64,000 nt of DNA. It comes from Parus major. Taxonomy: Eukaryota; Chordata; Aves; Passeriformes; Paridae. The translations under genes and the position numbers were made by a program. Shown one piece after another: positions 13,001-26,800 of this stretch. A model generated the notes under the pieces. That model had not been told where the DNA came from. It was given only the letters and a program-made list of their open reading frames with translations, and made no database searches. The DNA lies in assembly GCF_001522545.3 (NCBI RefSeq), contig NC_031776.1, forward strand, positions 34,203,042 to 34,267,041, written 5' to 3'. How positions within the stretch are numbered: the first letter of the stretch is position 1; every line of letters begins with the position of its first letter.

Positions 13001-15429
13001 ACATAGTAACACAAGGACATTTGTATTCAGTCATGTTAAGAAAAACCTCCACTCCTCGGTTAAGCCAAAGGTTAATAGTCTGCTCTTAATTATATTTTTA
13101 AATAGTAGAACTTCTTTCCAACATTCTGACAGAGCCTGCTGTCCCTGCTCTACCTATGAGCAGATCCTACTGATGTCAGAATGAGTATTGCTTATGTCAG
13201 GATTAAATTTATCTGAGCAACCCCAAAGATCAAACAAAAAATGCCACACAGCCCCAGTCAAAGGATGTCCAGAGGTATGCCAGGGAGATTGGCTTGACAT
13301 GCAAAATCACATTCAAACATCTAAGAATATTAGCATTAATGAACCAGGCAAGACACCCTTTGATAATTGTTGGCAATCTGAAAACTTTGCTCTGAGGATA
13401 TTAAAAGTAAACTGTTATCATCTGATTGCCAGTTTTAATCCCACTGATAGAAGCTGCCACAACCTGTCAGCATTAAATACATAACAAGGGGGTTATGAAT
13501 ATAAATTCCTGCTGGGGAGCGTAGGTAGATGTCCACCTTTGCAAAGGGCATTACACGTTCACAGACTGCAGAAGTGATACTAATATCACAGACTCCTACT
13601 AAGTTACTAGTTTTACTGCTAACTCCACTACTCACTTTCTAAATTTGTCCCTCTTTCCTACACTTCTCTTGAAGTCTTCCTTCAACAGAGATGAGCTAAT
13701 CAGTTGCTTAGACACCCGTCCTCATAAAGCTGTTCACATCTTTTTATGCTTCACCTGCAAAAGCCACAACAGTGGTACCGTGGTACAGGAAAATATATTT
13801 TCCCTCATTGTACTTATTATTTTGCAATGGTCATTGATTCACTCTGCAAGTGAGTAAACAAAGGAAATTTAAACTTTAATGGATATTAAATTATTTGCAA
13901 ATGAATCGTTTGCTCTTCTCAAAAGGGACAAATGCATTTTGTTCACTTGAAACCAACTTAGAGAGAGCTGCATGGGAATGATTAAACTCAAAGCTCAGCG
14001 TCATCTACAACCAGGTTAAAATTTTCAGACCTGGTCATTTTACTAATGCTGTAACATTAGAAACATAGAGGGGGGTTCTCCAAGGAGTATAACTTCACTT
14101 GTAGGCACCAAATCTTCAGTCTCCAGCATATTTGCCACACTGGGAGATGGTGCTGTAGGTACCTGATTGGGGTTCCAGGTTGGAAAACAGTGATTTTAAT
14201 GGGCCCATAGCCTGCAGGGACTGCAGACACTGGGAAAGGTCAGAGCAGGAGGCAGATTGGAGCCAAAACATGACTGTAAGACAGGGCCAAGTCTCACTGG
14301 TTTTATTCACGTGAGAATTGCAGTGATTTCAGCAAGGAGGGCATGGCCCTGTTTACATGAAAATGCTTTGAAAGGAAATATTTTAGGTTTTGATCAAAAC
14401 CTCATTTACATTCTTACAAAGAAACTGCGAAGAGTTATAAATGAGCTGTAGAGTATATTATAAAACACATTTTAAAAGTAACACATGCTCAGAGATGGAT
14501 AACATTAAAATAAAAGTAGGTGCAATATCCAAGATGAACATTTCTCATGAGCAGAGATCACGCGAGAAAGCATTCCACAGGCATAACTTTGCAGATAATC
14601 AAAGCCAAGTATTAATACATTTGTATCAGTCCACCTTCCAAACAATATTTCAGTAGATTTCCTTTCACACAGTGATATTTGTAATAAATGTTCTGCCTTT
14701 GTTTTAAAGTCAGTCCGTAGAAAGATGACATCAGCTTAGCAAACAATAAAGTGCCTGTAATATTGTCTCCAGAGGGCTGTTACATTTACTTTGTAGCAGT
14801 AAAATTCAATTTTCAAAAAACACTATATGAATGATGTTAGGTTATTAACCCTATCACCACCGTAAAACATCATCATTGTGTGCAGAATGTAGGTCACTAT
14901 CTAGAAGCTAGAAGTTGCTTTTTGTTAAATAATCCATTTAAGCTGCTTTTCTTTCCTATAGCTTGGGTTGTGTCCCTTCCCTTTGAAAAAAACAAACCAA
15001 AAAACAGTCTCATTTTTAATCTCAAGGCTCTGAGTAAGCGTCCTTATTACACATCTCATTTTAAGGTGTTCTTCCTTTGTTACTTTCAGATTTGGCCGCA
15101 CACTTTTGAAGAGCGACTCTCTGTGAATTCTTGTTATTCAGAGCTGCTCTCAAAGAGAGGGGGGGGGGAAAAAAGTGTATCAGATCAGCCTACGCCTGTG
15201 GTGACTCTCACAAGTTTCAGTTCAAGGAAAGAGAAGAAAATCAGCAGCTACAAATTCTGACTCATTTTGAAATTTCAGCGCGATTCAGAAGCGACTGTCC
15301 TGATTTGGGGACCGAGTGCTCAGCCCCTGCTCCGAGCTCCCGGCTGAACCTGGTTTTCCTGAGCTAGCTCCAGGGGAAAGAAAGATCAGCAAGAAAACTG
15401 TCCACAAGCCAACCCGTCACATGGCTCCC
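10069..15429 (-). other. ZEB2: ZEB2 intron 2 segment; no gene seen
   Basis: Unique AT-rich intron. Open frames of 91-135 codons (10329-10736 minus, 11403-11807 minus, 12244-12645 plus) lack recognisable domains. AT-rich, homeodomain-site-rich stretches at 13840-14000 and 14400-14700 could be conserved noncoding DNA but nothing specific stands out. There is a G9 run at about 15160. Confidence 0.6.
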
Positions 15430-15447
15430 TATAAAGAGGATTTGCAT
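15430..15447 (+). promoter_or_regulatory. TATAAAG next to octamer ATTTGCAT
   Basis: A TATA-like TATAAAG (15430-15436) is followed four bases later by a perfect octamer (15440-15447). The block around it (15360-15540) is unique. It could be a small intronic promoter or an enhancer with a POU site. In promoters the octamer usually lies upstream of the TATA box, which weakens the promoter reading. Confidence 0.2.
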
Positions 15448-18400
15448 ACCTGACACAGCTATGGAAATATTCCCCACCCTGGAAGGGGCGAGAGAGAAGG
15501 ACTAATAGTGCCCCACTATCAGGATGTAAGGGGTTAACTAGTTAAACTTCTACAACCCCCCACAGTAACTTTCCAAAAGCTGACAATAAGTAAAAGAAGT
15601 GCTGGTTATCCATTTTTTAAAGGGATGGGATTGGTTTTAGAAGAAAGGGAAAGAGGATCAAACACCTCAGAGCAACAAAAGGTTGTGTCAGAGGGCCCTC
15701 AATCACAAACCTCCTTCAACAAGAGATATTCCAACCTTCCAGAGCAGTTACCCAGGCAGCACGGCTAAAAAGTTCCCTGACATGAAAAGAACAAAAACAG
15801 AAGGGACAGAGGTAGTTATTGTTATGCACACTCCTCTTTTTTTTTTTTTTTTTTTCTGGGCCTTTTTTTTCTCCCCCACAAAACTTTTTGCATAAGCTGT
15901 TCGGGGGAGAAGTAATAGTGCTGCTTATTGAAAAGAAATCCCCCCTCTTTGCATCTCCTACCTCCTAGGTTGGGAGGTATGGCCCAGCAGATTCTCAGCC
16001 AGGAACACCTGATGAATGGGGAAGGTCAGCTCCATGAATGCTTCAAAAGAGGCATCCGAAATTAATAAACATAATTATAATGTCTCCTGGTTTTCATCGC
16101 CCCTGAACACATATTTGATTTTTTTTTTTTTTCTTCTTCTTCCAGAGAAGTTGTGTGCACACAAAGAATGTAAATTATTTGCGTTTGCAGTGTCAGGTCT
16201 TGGAGGTATCTTAACAGCATGTAAGAATTTTCCACTTATATGTAAATTATTAACAAGTCAGAGTTTTCATTTGTTTTATCTCCTGATGTGCAATCTAAAT
16301 AAATAAATGGCACACTTTACAGTGTTCACCACCCACTTCTCTGCTCTTTCAAAAACATACTTTATATATGCTACCTCTGCTTGAACAGGATGGTGGATCA
16401 TTCTCTCTTTCATCATTTATCTTTGTCTCAGTGCTTCTGAGGGGTTGAGGTTGTTGTTTTTTTGCTAAAACAAATTTACCTCTAGTACTTCATCAAGTTT
16501 TCCTGTGTAATATCGCTAAGTAAACAACACAGTGGTTTATTCATAAAATATTCATATTTCAAAATGTTCCTTCCCAACCACCCCTCCTGGGTTTACCTAT
16601 GTTTACAAATATGTAAGCCTTGTTAATATGCCTTGTCTGGGGAATGGTGAGTAGTGACCCTCCTTGAGGCACAGCTCTTGCTGAAGAAGTGTATTATTTC
16701 AGCTGGGAGAACAGCAAAGCTCCAGGATGAGACTGATTGATTAAGACCAGATGGATGGCCACACATAGGTGTGACAAAAATAGAAACACATTGCAAACAT
16801 TCCTGGCATTGTCCTCCTGTGGTCCGGGAGGTGGATGGACCCAGTGGTACCTTATCTACCTCCTGATGGGCTCCAGAATTGAAGAATGTTAATGAAAGCT
16901 AGCTCTGCCTCGCCTGCCTTACAGTGACACTTATTTCAATGAATCAAGCTTAAAATTGCGTCTTGTAAGTAAACTCTGTGTTTCCCCCCTACACTCTGAT
17001 CGAAAAATGACAGCTGGCATGCCACTGGAAAGCATTCGCACGCGTTTCCCTGAAATTAATTCGAAGTAAGGAGCTCAGAAAGAAAGAAAGAGAAGGAAAG
17101 AGAAAGAAAACAAACAGAGCGTACCACATCCTCTCCTTAAAATTAAACTTTCAGAAACCACATAAAGGAGTAAGTGCAAAATGAATGACCTCTGGTTGGA
17201 GAATAATGTTTCATTGAAACCCTCTCAACTTTTATGTTTATTGGCCATAAACTGACCAACCCTCTCCGCAAGGCTGTGGTTGTTCTTCACAGAAATGCCG
17301 AACCAAGGGCCTGAATCCCACTCACCTTACTGAAGTGAGGGGTCTCAAGAAAAAGGGGGAGTCAATTAGCAGGATCTGTTTCAGTGTGGCCATGCACTCC
17401 TCAGAGATGCTGTCCCTGCCTGGCCATATCCACCCTCTACCTTTCATCACAGCACAGATGTATTTTTCACGCTAAGGAAAATTCCATTAACTAAACCTTC
17501 CTTTTCACGTGGAAAGAGCCAGGATCTGTGGGATGGAGGTGGGAAGCAGTGCAAGACCAGGCTCCCAGGGCCACCTCACTTCTGTCCCTTCACCTATGGC
17601 ACACCACAAATGGGTTGTGTGGCAAGCTCCAGGCATCATCCCCGACACCAAGACACATTTAAAATCACAGGAGTATCCCAAGCCTCTGCCTGGCACAAAC
17701 CTTTTCCCATGGCACAGCGTGGAGCCTGGTGACAGCCATGGACAGAGATGGGAGAAACCAGACCCTGAGGTTTTCTGTCCCTCTCCTTAAAACTCCAGTT
17801 GAGCCCCAGCGTGAGCTTTTCGCTCCCGCTCCCCTCGCATGGGCCTGAACCGATTACCTACTTGTTATAAATCTTCTCAGGTTTCACAGGCACACATTTG
17901 CCGGTAGGTTCCCAACCCGCGTTTCGGGACGTCGGGGCTCACAGAGACACATTCTCACACATGCAAAAGCCCTATGATGGATCAGGGGCTCCTCCATTCA
18001 CCCCTCCACTTTAAGCAAAACCGTTCCTAATATACCTTTTCATACGTGAAGCATAATGAATGTACCTTTTCTTATGCATGTACAATACTGTACTTTCACC
18101 CACTGGCAAAGAAGTTCGCTAAATTACTAAGAGCGTTTAAAGAGGTGGCATTCATTGTAATATACAAAGGAATTTAAAGCACATTTACAAATGAATCGGC
18201 AGGCACGCCAACAGGAAAAACAAGTTTAAATGTAAAATTAAAAAAAAAAACCCAAAAAATAAAATTGAGGATTGCTTGAAATTATTATTATGATATGAAA
18301 ATGTTTGTCCATTCTGCAGGCTGAAAACTACTTAATTTCTCTTCATCTGCAATTCAGGTGACGGTGGTTTTAAAGAAATATTCTTTTCCTTGGTTTCCTT

Positions 18401-21400
18401 CCCCCCTCCCCAGCTGAGTAATAAAACATAGACTGATTTAAATAAGAATCATTATGCTCAGAAGGCCTCCTCTGGCTGGAAGACTTTTGTTCCACATGTC
18501 CCATAATCTCACTCCCACATGGCTGCCATAAGGTTGATGCTGAAATCAAACTCTACTATAGAATTTGCTTTTAGACGCAAAATATGTATATCAGTTTGGG
18601 GAAAGGAGTCCTATAATTTAGGTAATGGGAGAAATATACTTGATAGAAACCTCTTGACTTTGCTGCTCCGTTCTCTGTGTTTTCCCCCTCATCCAGGTTG
18701 CTATTAGCATATGAAAAATAAAATGCTTTTAATTTTATCCATTTCTGGCCATATCTGTCACACACACAAGCAAGATAGCAGTTAGGTTTCAACTTATCTT
18801 TTCTTTACCACCTCAGCAGCAGGTTTAAAATAGATCACGCTCTTCTAGTTATTTGCAGCCAAGGTGTGTGTAACTCCCTTCCTGAGCAAAACCTGATAAA
18901 GGAGAAGCAAGCCACCCCACGGGAGGTGGTTTGCTCCCAACTCAACCCCAAAAGTCTCTATCGCAGCATCTCACAGCTCTGGTTTCTTTTGACAAGTACA
19001 AGTCAGGGCAGTTCTCACCCATAACTCGGGTCACAACGTGGCGAGGCTGGAAGTTATGGCCCTATTTTTAAAGCACTTTCTATGTGCTGTTTATCTGTTT
19101 CCTTAAAACTCCCACTTCCACCCCTGCCCTATGGACGGAGCGCACGCGGCAGCGCGGCTCCCACGCGCCCTTTTCCAAGACAAGGCAACTTTGTTTTACA
19201 CCCAGAGACACCTCCCAGCCAAACCCCATCCCCAAATTCTTCTCAGGCACACGTGACATGAGGCGATCCATGGCAGAGCCCAGGGAAAGCTCCCAGCAAT
19301 ATGCAATCCATTTTCACACATGCTATGGATCTCATGGCGTCAGTCATACGGTCACTGCACACACAAAATGTTTAAAGCCCATTTCTGCTACTTTTTAAGT
19401 AAATTAAAAACTCCCATTGCCTCCCAGGCAATTAGGCTGAGGCCCTAGGACTGGCTTAAAGTGGTGAGGCGCTGAGAGTTTGTGTTTAGTGGTATCTGGC
19501 CTGGGAATATCTGTGGCTTGGTAAAATTTTGCACACACACTCTCCAACTTAGCTTTTTGGGACATGTTGGGGAAATGGCTATTTTTGCATGAATGTAAGA
19601 AAAAAAAAAAAAGCATGAAATTATTCTCCGTTTTAATGAAAGGGTGGTTTTGCTTGACAAAACATATGTCTCTTATTAACAGCATTAATAGAAATAGGCC
19701 TGCTTTCAAACTTGCAATGAAACGTGACAAAACCCAGGGCTGGGCTCTCAGCTGAGCTTCAGGCACCTTTGCAACCCAGAGCAGGCCTGCCTAACAAAAC
19801 CCATCTCTTGTGAAAAAAACACTCTGAGCATCCCACTAAATAGCTGCAAGGCCGAGGGCTATACCAGGAGCTCATTTTGCAGGATGCTTTCTCCAGCTGG
19901 GAAATTCAGGAGATCCTCCTTGCATGACACAGCAGCCAGAGTTTAGGTATTTATGACCTGCCCATGTGGTTTTGGGTTTTTTCCTTGGATCAGCCTAAAG
20001 GAGCCATGGGAATGGATTTTGCCAGTGGTGCCCACTCATCTACAGGGGTTAATAATAGCCAGGCAGCTCCAACCTCCTGGCTGGCATCAGGAGGACCCAT
20101 GGGTGTGAAATACTCCAGGAGAAAACTCTGGAAGAGTCCAGACCAGTTTAGAGAACAACAGCCTCCCCTGCTAGAAGTTATAACTCAAGAAATAAAGGGC
20201 ACCTTACACTAATCAGGCAGATTAAGCTGATGAGCAAAGCACCTGAAACAACTTTTCCTCCCTGCCTCGCCTGAAAAGGAAAGAACTCTCCTAAGTAAAT
20301 AAACCAGCACAGTCCCTTCTCATTTTGACCATTTCTCACAATTTTACTCAAATGCCAGGCAGACAGAAGGCTTAACCCTGACAACACTTAAGTGAAAACT
20401 CTCAGGTTTGTTTTTTTTTTTACTTGTCTGACTTCTTTATTAAAGGCTTTCTGGCAGTGAGTGGGTGTCAGAGGTGCAGTATTTCACAGATCTGTGGGGC
20501 ATTGCCTCACTTTGCTCTGTATCAAGATATTAAAAGTTCCTCTTATTATAGAAAGCATGAAGAAAGATGACCAATTCCAACTAAACCAACAGTCTCTGGG
20601 TATATTTATTTTATGATGATGGCAATGAAGTAGCCCCTTATATATTTTCTATTGTCTTCAATAAAGACAGACTTTAATCACAAACTGACATATGAAACCT
20701 GCCTATTGGCCTATTGATATTTCTTTTGCACTGAGCAAGAAGCCAATAACCTATTTTAAATATAACTTTTAAAAATGACATTACCTAAGAAAAAGCTAGC
20801 AGTATTCCTGATAAAATATATTGTAGTGGGGCTGAAAAGTGCATGCAAAGCAAGCTGCATTATTAGAATGTTTAAATATTAATTATACCGCTGTGTAGTA
20901 AAGATGATCAACTGTGAGTGTCAACTAATTTTCTAAAAGCTGCAATGTTGGATGTCGTCTAAACTTCTATTGTTAAGCTAAAACTAAAAGCCCAGCAAGT
21001 TTAGTCTACTGGAGTGTGTTTATTTTTATTGGTTTCTGCATAATTTTTTTTAATGTAAACCAACTTTAACCCCTTTACTGTAATCTCTGCCAGTGGAACT
21101 CCAATAGCACATCATAAAATTCCTATAATTCTTCAAAGCAATGTAGCTGGAAAAGAAGAAAAAAAAAAAAAACAACAAAAAACTATGGGCACTTTGCAAC
21201 AAACGCCAACTATGAGATTCAGCCAATTAAATTTAACTCTTGCAAGCTCATTTTGCTGGCAATATATGTGTAGATGTAGGCTTAGCCTGCCCTCCCACAG
21301 CCAATTTTGTTGGGAGCAACTCCCAGGCAGGCTGCTCGGGGCTGGGCTGGCTCTATTGTGTGAAAAATCCCGCTCAGGTGGTACCTAGAGCTTGTAGGGG

Positions 21401-22199
21401 AGGGAGGCTGAGCGGACAGATGGGGAGGCAGATGTACAATGCTACATAAAAGTAGGAAGACTTATATTATCTTCTGTGAATGCCTTAAGTGACTGAGCAC
21501 AGGCAGCAGGCGGAGGGGTGCCGGGGTGGGGAACGAAGAGTTAACCAAAAAATGACTGTCATTTCTCTCCCTCCTAGCAGCTATTGCTCCCTCAGACTTT
21601 CAAGAGGAGCCATAAGACTCGAGCGAGAGAATCACTTTGAGATTCTTCTGCGAAGACAAAGAAATAGTGTGCGCCGAGGCTGGTAGGCTTCCTTCCGTCA
21701 CTCATGGATGCTCTGCCAGGATTTCCCACCTGAGACAGATTGCGAGGCATGTTCGAACCACTCATGCAGGAGAAGCAATACACAAGTTCAGTGTAAAGCC
21801 ACTTTAAAAGCTCATCGGGTGCATACTTTACTTGTACAAAATACCTTATTCATGATGGAGCAGTGAGGGCCTAGGTAATTACTTGAATCAAGGTGGCCTC
21901 AGAAGTGTTTAAATCTACAAGGACACTTAGAGCATGAATAATGCAAAATAATTTGCATCTAAATTTTTTAAGTGTTCTTTATTCAAAAACTAAAATGCAG
22001 TTCCGATTAAAGTTTGATGAGTGAAAGCTGAGCACTTCATACCCACTGTGAAACGTCTCCTATTTGTGGAAATTATTTCAGACAGTGGTAAAGGGACAAA
22101 AGAGATCAAAAAAAAAAAAAAAAAGTTGGTGATTAATCTGCATTTCTTTTAAGCCTTCCTTATTCCATGATGTTTGGTGAGTAGGAAGTTAATTTCCGA
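15448..22199 (-). other. ZEB2: ZEB2 intron 2 segment; no gene seen
   Basis: Unique AT-rich intron without recognisable exons. Items: T-run at 15837-15855, a GAAA-rich purine tract at 17078-17110, forkhead-like sites around 16595-16615, a CpG-bearing stretch at 17810-17940, A-run at 18240-18250, and a homeodomain-rich AT block at 20560-21070. Confidence 0.6.
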
Positions 22200-23480
22200 A
22201 CTTGCTGGTCTGATACCATCTACATTTCACCCCTTTAAAGCAGCCCCATCGAAAGCACAGCTCTAATTATTAACCAAACAAAATAACTATTCTTTTGCCT
22301 CCGATGATAGCGCGGAGCCACTCGTGGCTCTGAAATTTGTCCAGTATCTCTTAGTGCAATTAATCTCGCTTCTGTCCCCGTCAACCTCTTTGGAAAAGCC
22401 TTACGTGCAAAAATACCCTGGCTGCCTCTCACTCTGTGCTTATAGGGCACGGGCTTGCATTTCTTCACTTGGAGCGTGTTGCATCCCTTTCTTTTGAATT
22501 TGCCATTGACAGCATAAACTGCCGCGTATATCATCGGTTCAGCACTTTATTATATCGTCTCCAGTCCTATTTTAGAACGTGTTGAGCAACCCCCATAAAA
22601 ATTGTTAAAGAGGAAGGAGTGAACAAGACAAATGTTGTGTAATGCGCTTGCTGAAAATTATGCTTTTCTCTGCCTGGGCTGGAGGCAGAGGAGAAAAAGG
22701 GAGAGGGGAAGCATGTCAGAAACAGCCGCTTTCGCGTGCAGACGTCAGTGATCCTGTTGTTAAATGTGCTTAATTCACAATTATGTTTGCAACCCTCCAA
22801 CCTGCCCGTCTCACTGGCGGGAAGGCACCGAGAGAAGAGACATTCAAAGTTGGAGAGTTCTCAGATCCCCGGAGATTTCTACAGGAAGATCTGCATGGAT
22901 CTGCTCCCCAGTTTGTTCCTGCCCTCTACACCCAACATCTTGCCGCGATACGAGAGCAAGCCCTGGGAGCAAGAGGGATGTTTTTTTCCAGCTGCTAAAA
23001 CCTCAGGTCAGGAAATCCGCTGGGATCCAACAGGTTAGGCAGGGAGCAAAGTTTTAAACGCCGGCTCACTGCGAGCTGCTAAACTTTAAAGGCCCCTTTG
23101 CAAAGTAAAATCATTTTCCTTCTGCAGCCCTTATAAAGAATAAAGACTTCCAATTTATTACCGGCTCGAAAGCTGGCTGCCACTTTATTGGACTTTCAGA
23201 TGAGTGTGCTCGCCACGCTTTCTTAGGGAGAGGATCTGCTACGTTTTTCTTGGATTTGGAACAATGCGAACATTTTTTTAACTCATTGAACAAAGATTTC
23301 CCCAGCAACAGACCCCCTGCTCAGCAGGTCACCTATCTTTGCGACAGTTTTTCTTTTCCCACGCTAACCCTAGGGCTCATTTGCATAAGGTCTCTGTTGT
23401 GACAATTAGTTTCAGGTGAGCTGATTTCTATGAGGTTTGCCCAAGACGATACACAAGCTCTGGGCCTCCCTGATCCTGGC
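22200..23480. promoter_or_regulatory. Candidate conserved noncoding block
   Basis: This 1.3-kb stretch is less AT-rich, free of simple repeats, and mixes CpG dinucleotides with homeodomain cores (TAATTATTAA near 22264; GCAATTAATC near 22357). It includes the inverted repeat GAGCCAC-TC-GTGGCTC at 22315-22330 and a CRE-like GACGTCA at 22741. The texture resembles conserved developmental enhancers. No alignment was possible, so the call is tentative. Confidence 0.3.
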
Positions 23481-23816
23481 CCTAATTGCGACTGACTGGC
23501 ACCAGACACAATCACCCTCTTGATTCAGCAAATTGTCCTGCAAGTAGCTTGTTGTGACCCTGCAACGCACAAATCATATCATGTCAGCCTGGCATAGTAA
23601 ACAGTGAATAAAGAAAATTCAAAAAAAAAAAAAAAAGGTTTCATAATAGCTCCTCCATCTTCTAGCCCCAGTGGACAAGATGAATACAAATTAAAGCTAT
23701 ATCATATCTGTGTGCTGGTGGAAGAGGTGTCTCTGCCCTAACAACTCTGGGGAGTTTTTTAGGGGTTATTTTTAATTTGCTGTGGGGAAAAAAAAAAAAT
23801 CATACATTGATTCTGT

Positions 23817-23841
23817 CACCTGGGGAGAAATTCCCCAGGTA
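23817..23841. promoter_or_regulatory. Inverted repeat pairing two ZEB-type E2 boxes
   Basis: ACCTGGGGA (23818-23826) and TCCCCAGGT (23832-23840) form a perfect 9-bp inverted repeat with a 5-base spacer. The arms create CACCTG (23817-23822) and CAGGTA (23836-23841), both matching the CACCT(G) core bound by the two zinc-finger clusters of ZEB proteins. Autoregulation of ZEB2 is an inference. Confidence 0.4.
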
Positions 23842-26800
23842 GCACAGTGGGGTCACTGTAAATACTTCCTAGGTTGTTGTGGGAATAAGCACCTCAGAAG
23901 TTATATGGTACATATGCCATATTCACATTAGTTGTGCTCCCAGACCCTCCACTCAAGGAAAATACAAATGCAAAAGGCCGCCTGACTTTTGGGAAGTCGG
24001 GACAGAACTTTTCCCAAAGAGCCCAGGGAGGATTGCGGGGTGCAGGGAGACCTCACCTCACTTCCCCACGGCTGGCAGTCCCTCCTCCCACCACAGCACT
24101 GCCTTGGGCTCAGCCCTGCCTGCTTTGGAGCAGTGATAACCCTGTGGATTGGGTATTGGCTTGTCAGGCTGGGCAAACACAGGGCCTCTGAGGTGGGCAG
24201 GGAAAAGGAACAGCTAATAAATCCACGGGGAAAAAGGCAAAGTTAAGGAGGCTGGAGGAACACCTTTAACTGCCACAGTAATGATAACACTTGGTCAGGA
24301 CGAAGAACTGTCCTTATCTGTGAATAACTCCCTTTTCCTCAGTTTGACTCACGGTTTTCATGTTATTTTTTGGTGTGATGCTCAATTCTTTCCTACCAGA
24401 GTAGCTCCGGCTGTGACCTCCGCCCCGTGAGTGTGAGTCAGGAGAGATTCCCTCCCCACCTTATATATTGCTTTTTTTTTTTTTAAAGTGAAGACTAATT
24501 TGCAAAATATTATTCACCATAGAGACAAAAGCTGCTCCCCTGCTATAAGTGGGATATGAAGGGTAAACTCAAATCCAGACAGGTATATTGAGTCCCTGAC
24601 TTCAGAGAGAGACCACGAGGGTAGGATTAGACCCCTCAGATATATTCTGTGATGATTATTATGTCAATTAGATTAGGCTATTAGTTTTGGACTACTTTTA
24701 ATCTCCTGGGGAAATCTGTATTTACATTTGGGTTGGGGTTTTTTTTTCCCCTGATGCAAATTGCTTCCCCAAATAAATAGTTATGTTAAAAATCCTAGTA
24801 AAAAAACTCTCAAAATCCTTCACTGGCCATGGCTGGCAGCCAGTGTGAGAGGTCAGCCTGCCAGCCCCAACAGTTTGCAGCTGCAGTCGAGGTAACTATA
24901 TAGGCAAAAGTGCATCTGACACAGTGCATTTCTGTTAATCTGCAGTCTTATCAACTGATACAGGCAAAAAGTATTAATTGTTTATGTGCATACACAGATA
25001 AAAGTGAGAATGAAAGAAAAATAATCCCTCAGCTGAGAGCACCAAGTTTTAGCCCGGAAAAAAACTTCAGGGTGGGAGACCTAATTCTTCTTTACTGGTA
25101 CAATTACATTGATTTAAAAGTCACTAAATCTTCTGATATTCCCGTGATCTCAGGAGTTGTTTATGACCTGGGTTCTGTCCCAAGCATGCCTGTATGGCCT
25201 GAATAATGTGGGGGAAGTGGGGATAACCCCTCCCTGAAGGCAGGGAGGCCACAGTCCCACCCTGGGCTCCCCAGCCTCACACTCTGTACATTGGCACGAC
25301 ATTTAGGTTGCATTTGGACACAGAAACAGGACTGGCAGCACTCTTGGAGCAGGACACAAGGTCAACCTCAGACACAAGGTCAGCTTCTTCCACTGGTGTG
25401 CACCATCCTGGTGGGAAGCCCTGAGTCCTTCCTGATCCCTCCCACTCAGAAAGGTGCACAAGAGAGGGACACTCAAAGTTCTGCCTGCCATGAACATCTC
25501 CATGGACAGCTGCAAAGCTCCCAACACTCTTGTCACCGTACAAACCCTGCCAGGCTTGGGCTGAGTTGTACAAACCCATTGTGTCCAGCCCCAAGGAGTG
25601 TTACCAGCGCTCAGTCACAGCAGTGGCAGGGCCAGGTGGTCACCCAGCACTTGCCATTGGGCCAGGGCTTGGCTGTGGATGCACAGCAAGAGACCTCACA
25701 CACCTCACTTTCCCCATTTTTAACGTGTGTCCCATTTGCATTGCATCCTGTGTCCCTGCTGACGCTTTTATCCCTCTCTTGTGACACAAACCATGCTTTT
25801 ACACCAAAGGCAACACGGCGAGCTGATTTTGCACTTTAACCTTCAGCAATTCTGATTCTAATGCAAGGCAAAACTTTTGGATTTTTAAGTAAATAAACAG
25901 TTGATTCTGACAAAAAATGACTATTCCCTGAGGGGACATTTTTGTGAAACTGCGCCAGGTACAAAAAAAAATGTATATTTTTTGGCTTGGTCATGAAACT
26001 GTCAAAACACAACTCTAACATGTTTTGCTGCATATGTAATTTTTTTCCCACAGCTCTTTCCGAGCAATGCTTGATTCTGAATTCTTTCTGCACCCAGCAT
26101 TTGCAAGGAAATTGATAGATGCACAAGCGATTCAGGCTAAATTTCTAAGTGAGTGAAATAGAACAGCCAGGAAAAAGAAGGGGGAGAAAAGCAAGACAAA
26201 GCCAGACAAACTTTGTTAAACTCTCTAAATAAATTATGTTTTTGAGATAAAATTCACCCTCAAGATAAAGCTTTGGTGAGATTTAAGCAGGGAGAAGGTT
26301 GACTGCTGGCCCTGGGCACATGGGCTAAGTTTCACCTTCTGTGCTCATGTAACTTCATTTAATTTTATTTTTAACTACTCTCCCTCTCTCTTGCTCTCCC
26401 TCATATATAGAAATATGTTTGTATACATAAGTATCAAAGTATCTTGATCATAGTTGTGATTACAAACTTCACTTTTACTAAAAACTGCTATGGCACTGTC
26501 CTTTAAAATAATAATATATTTTCCCAAGTGCCTTCACTGTTTCATCCCAGCAACTGAAACAGAGACAATCCTTTGTATGCTGAAATGTATAATTATCATG
26601 TAGCCAAAAGGGAGGGTGTAATTTCCACATCTGATTACAAGGGAAGAGTGTAAGTGAAGCTGCCTTGGTAAACTTACACTTGTTTACAGAGAGCAATACC
26701 TTTGATATTAAAAACTCCAAACATGTAAAATGCTGGAAAAAATCAAGATTGTCACACACCAAAGCTAAACATCATCAACAACAACAAACCCTAAGCACTT

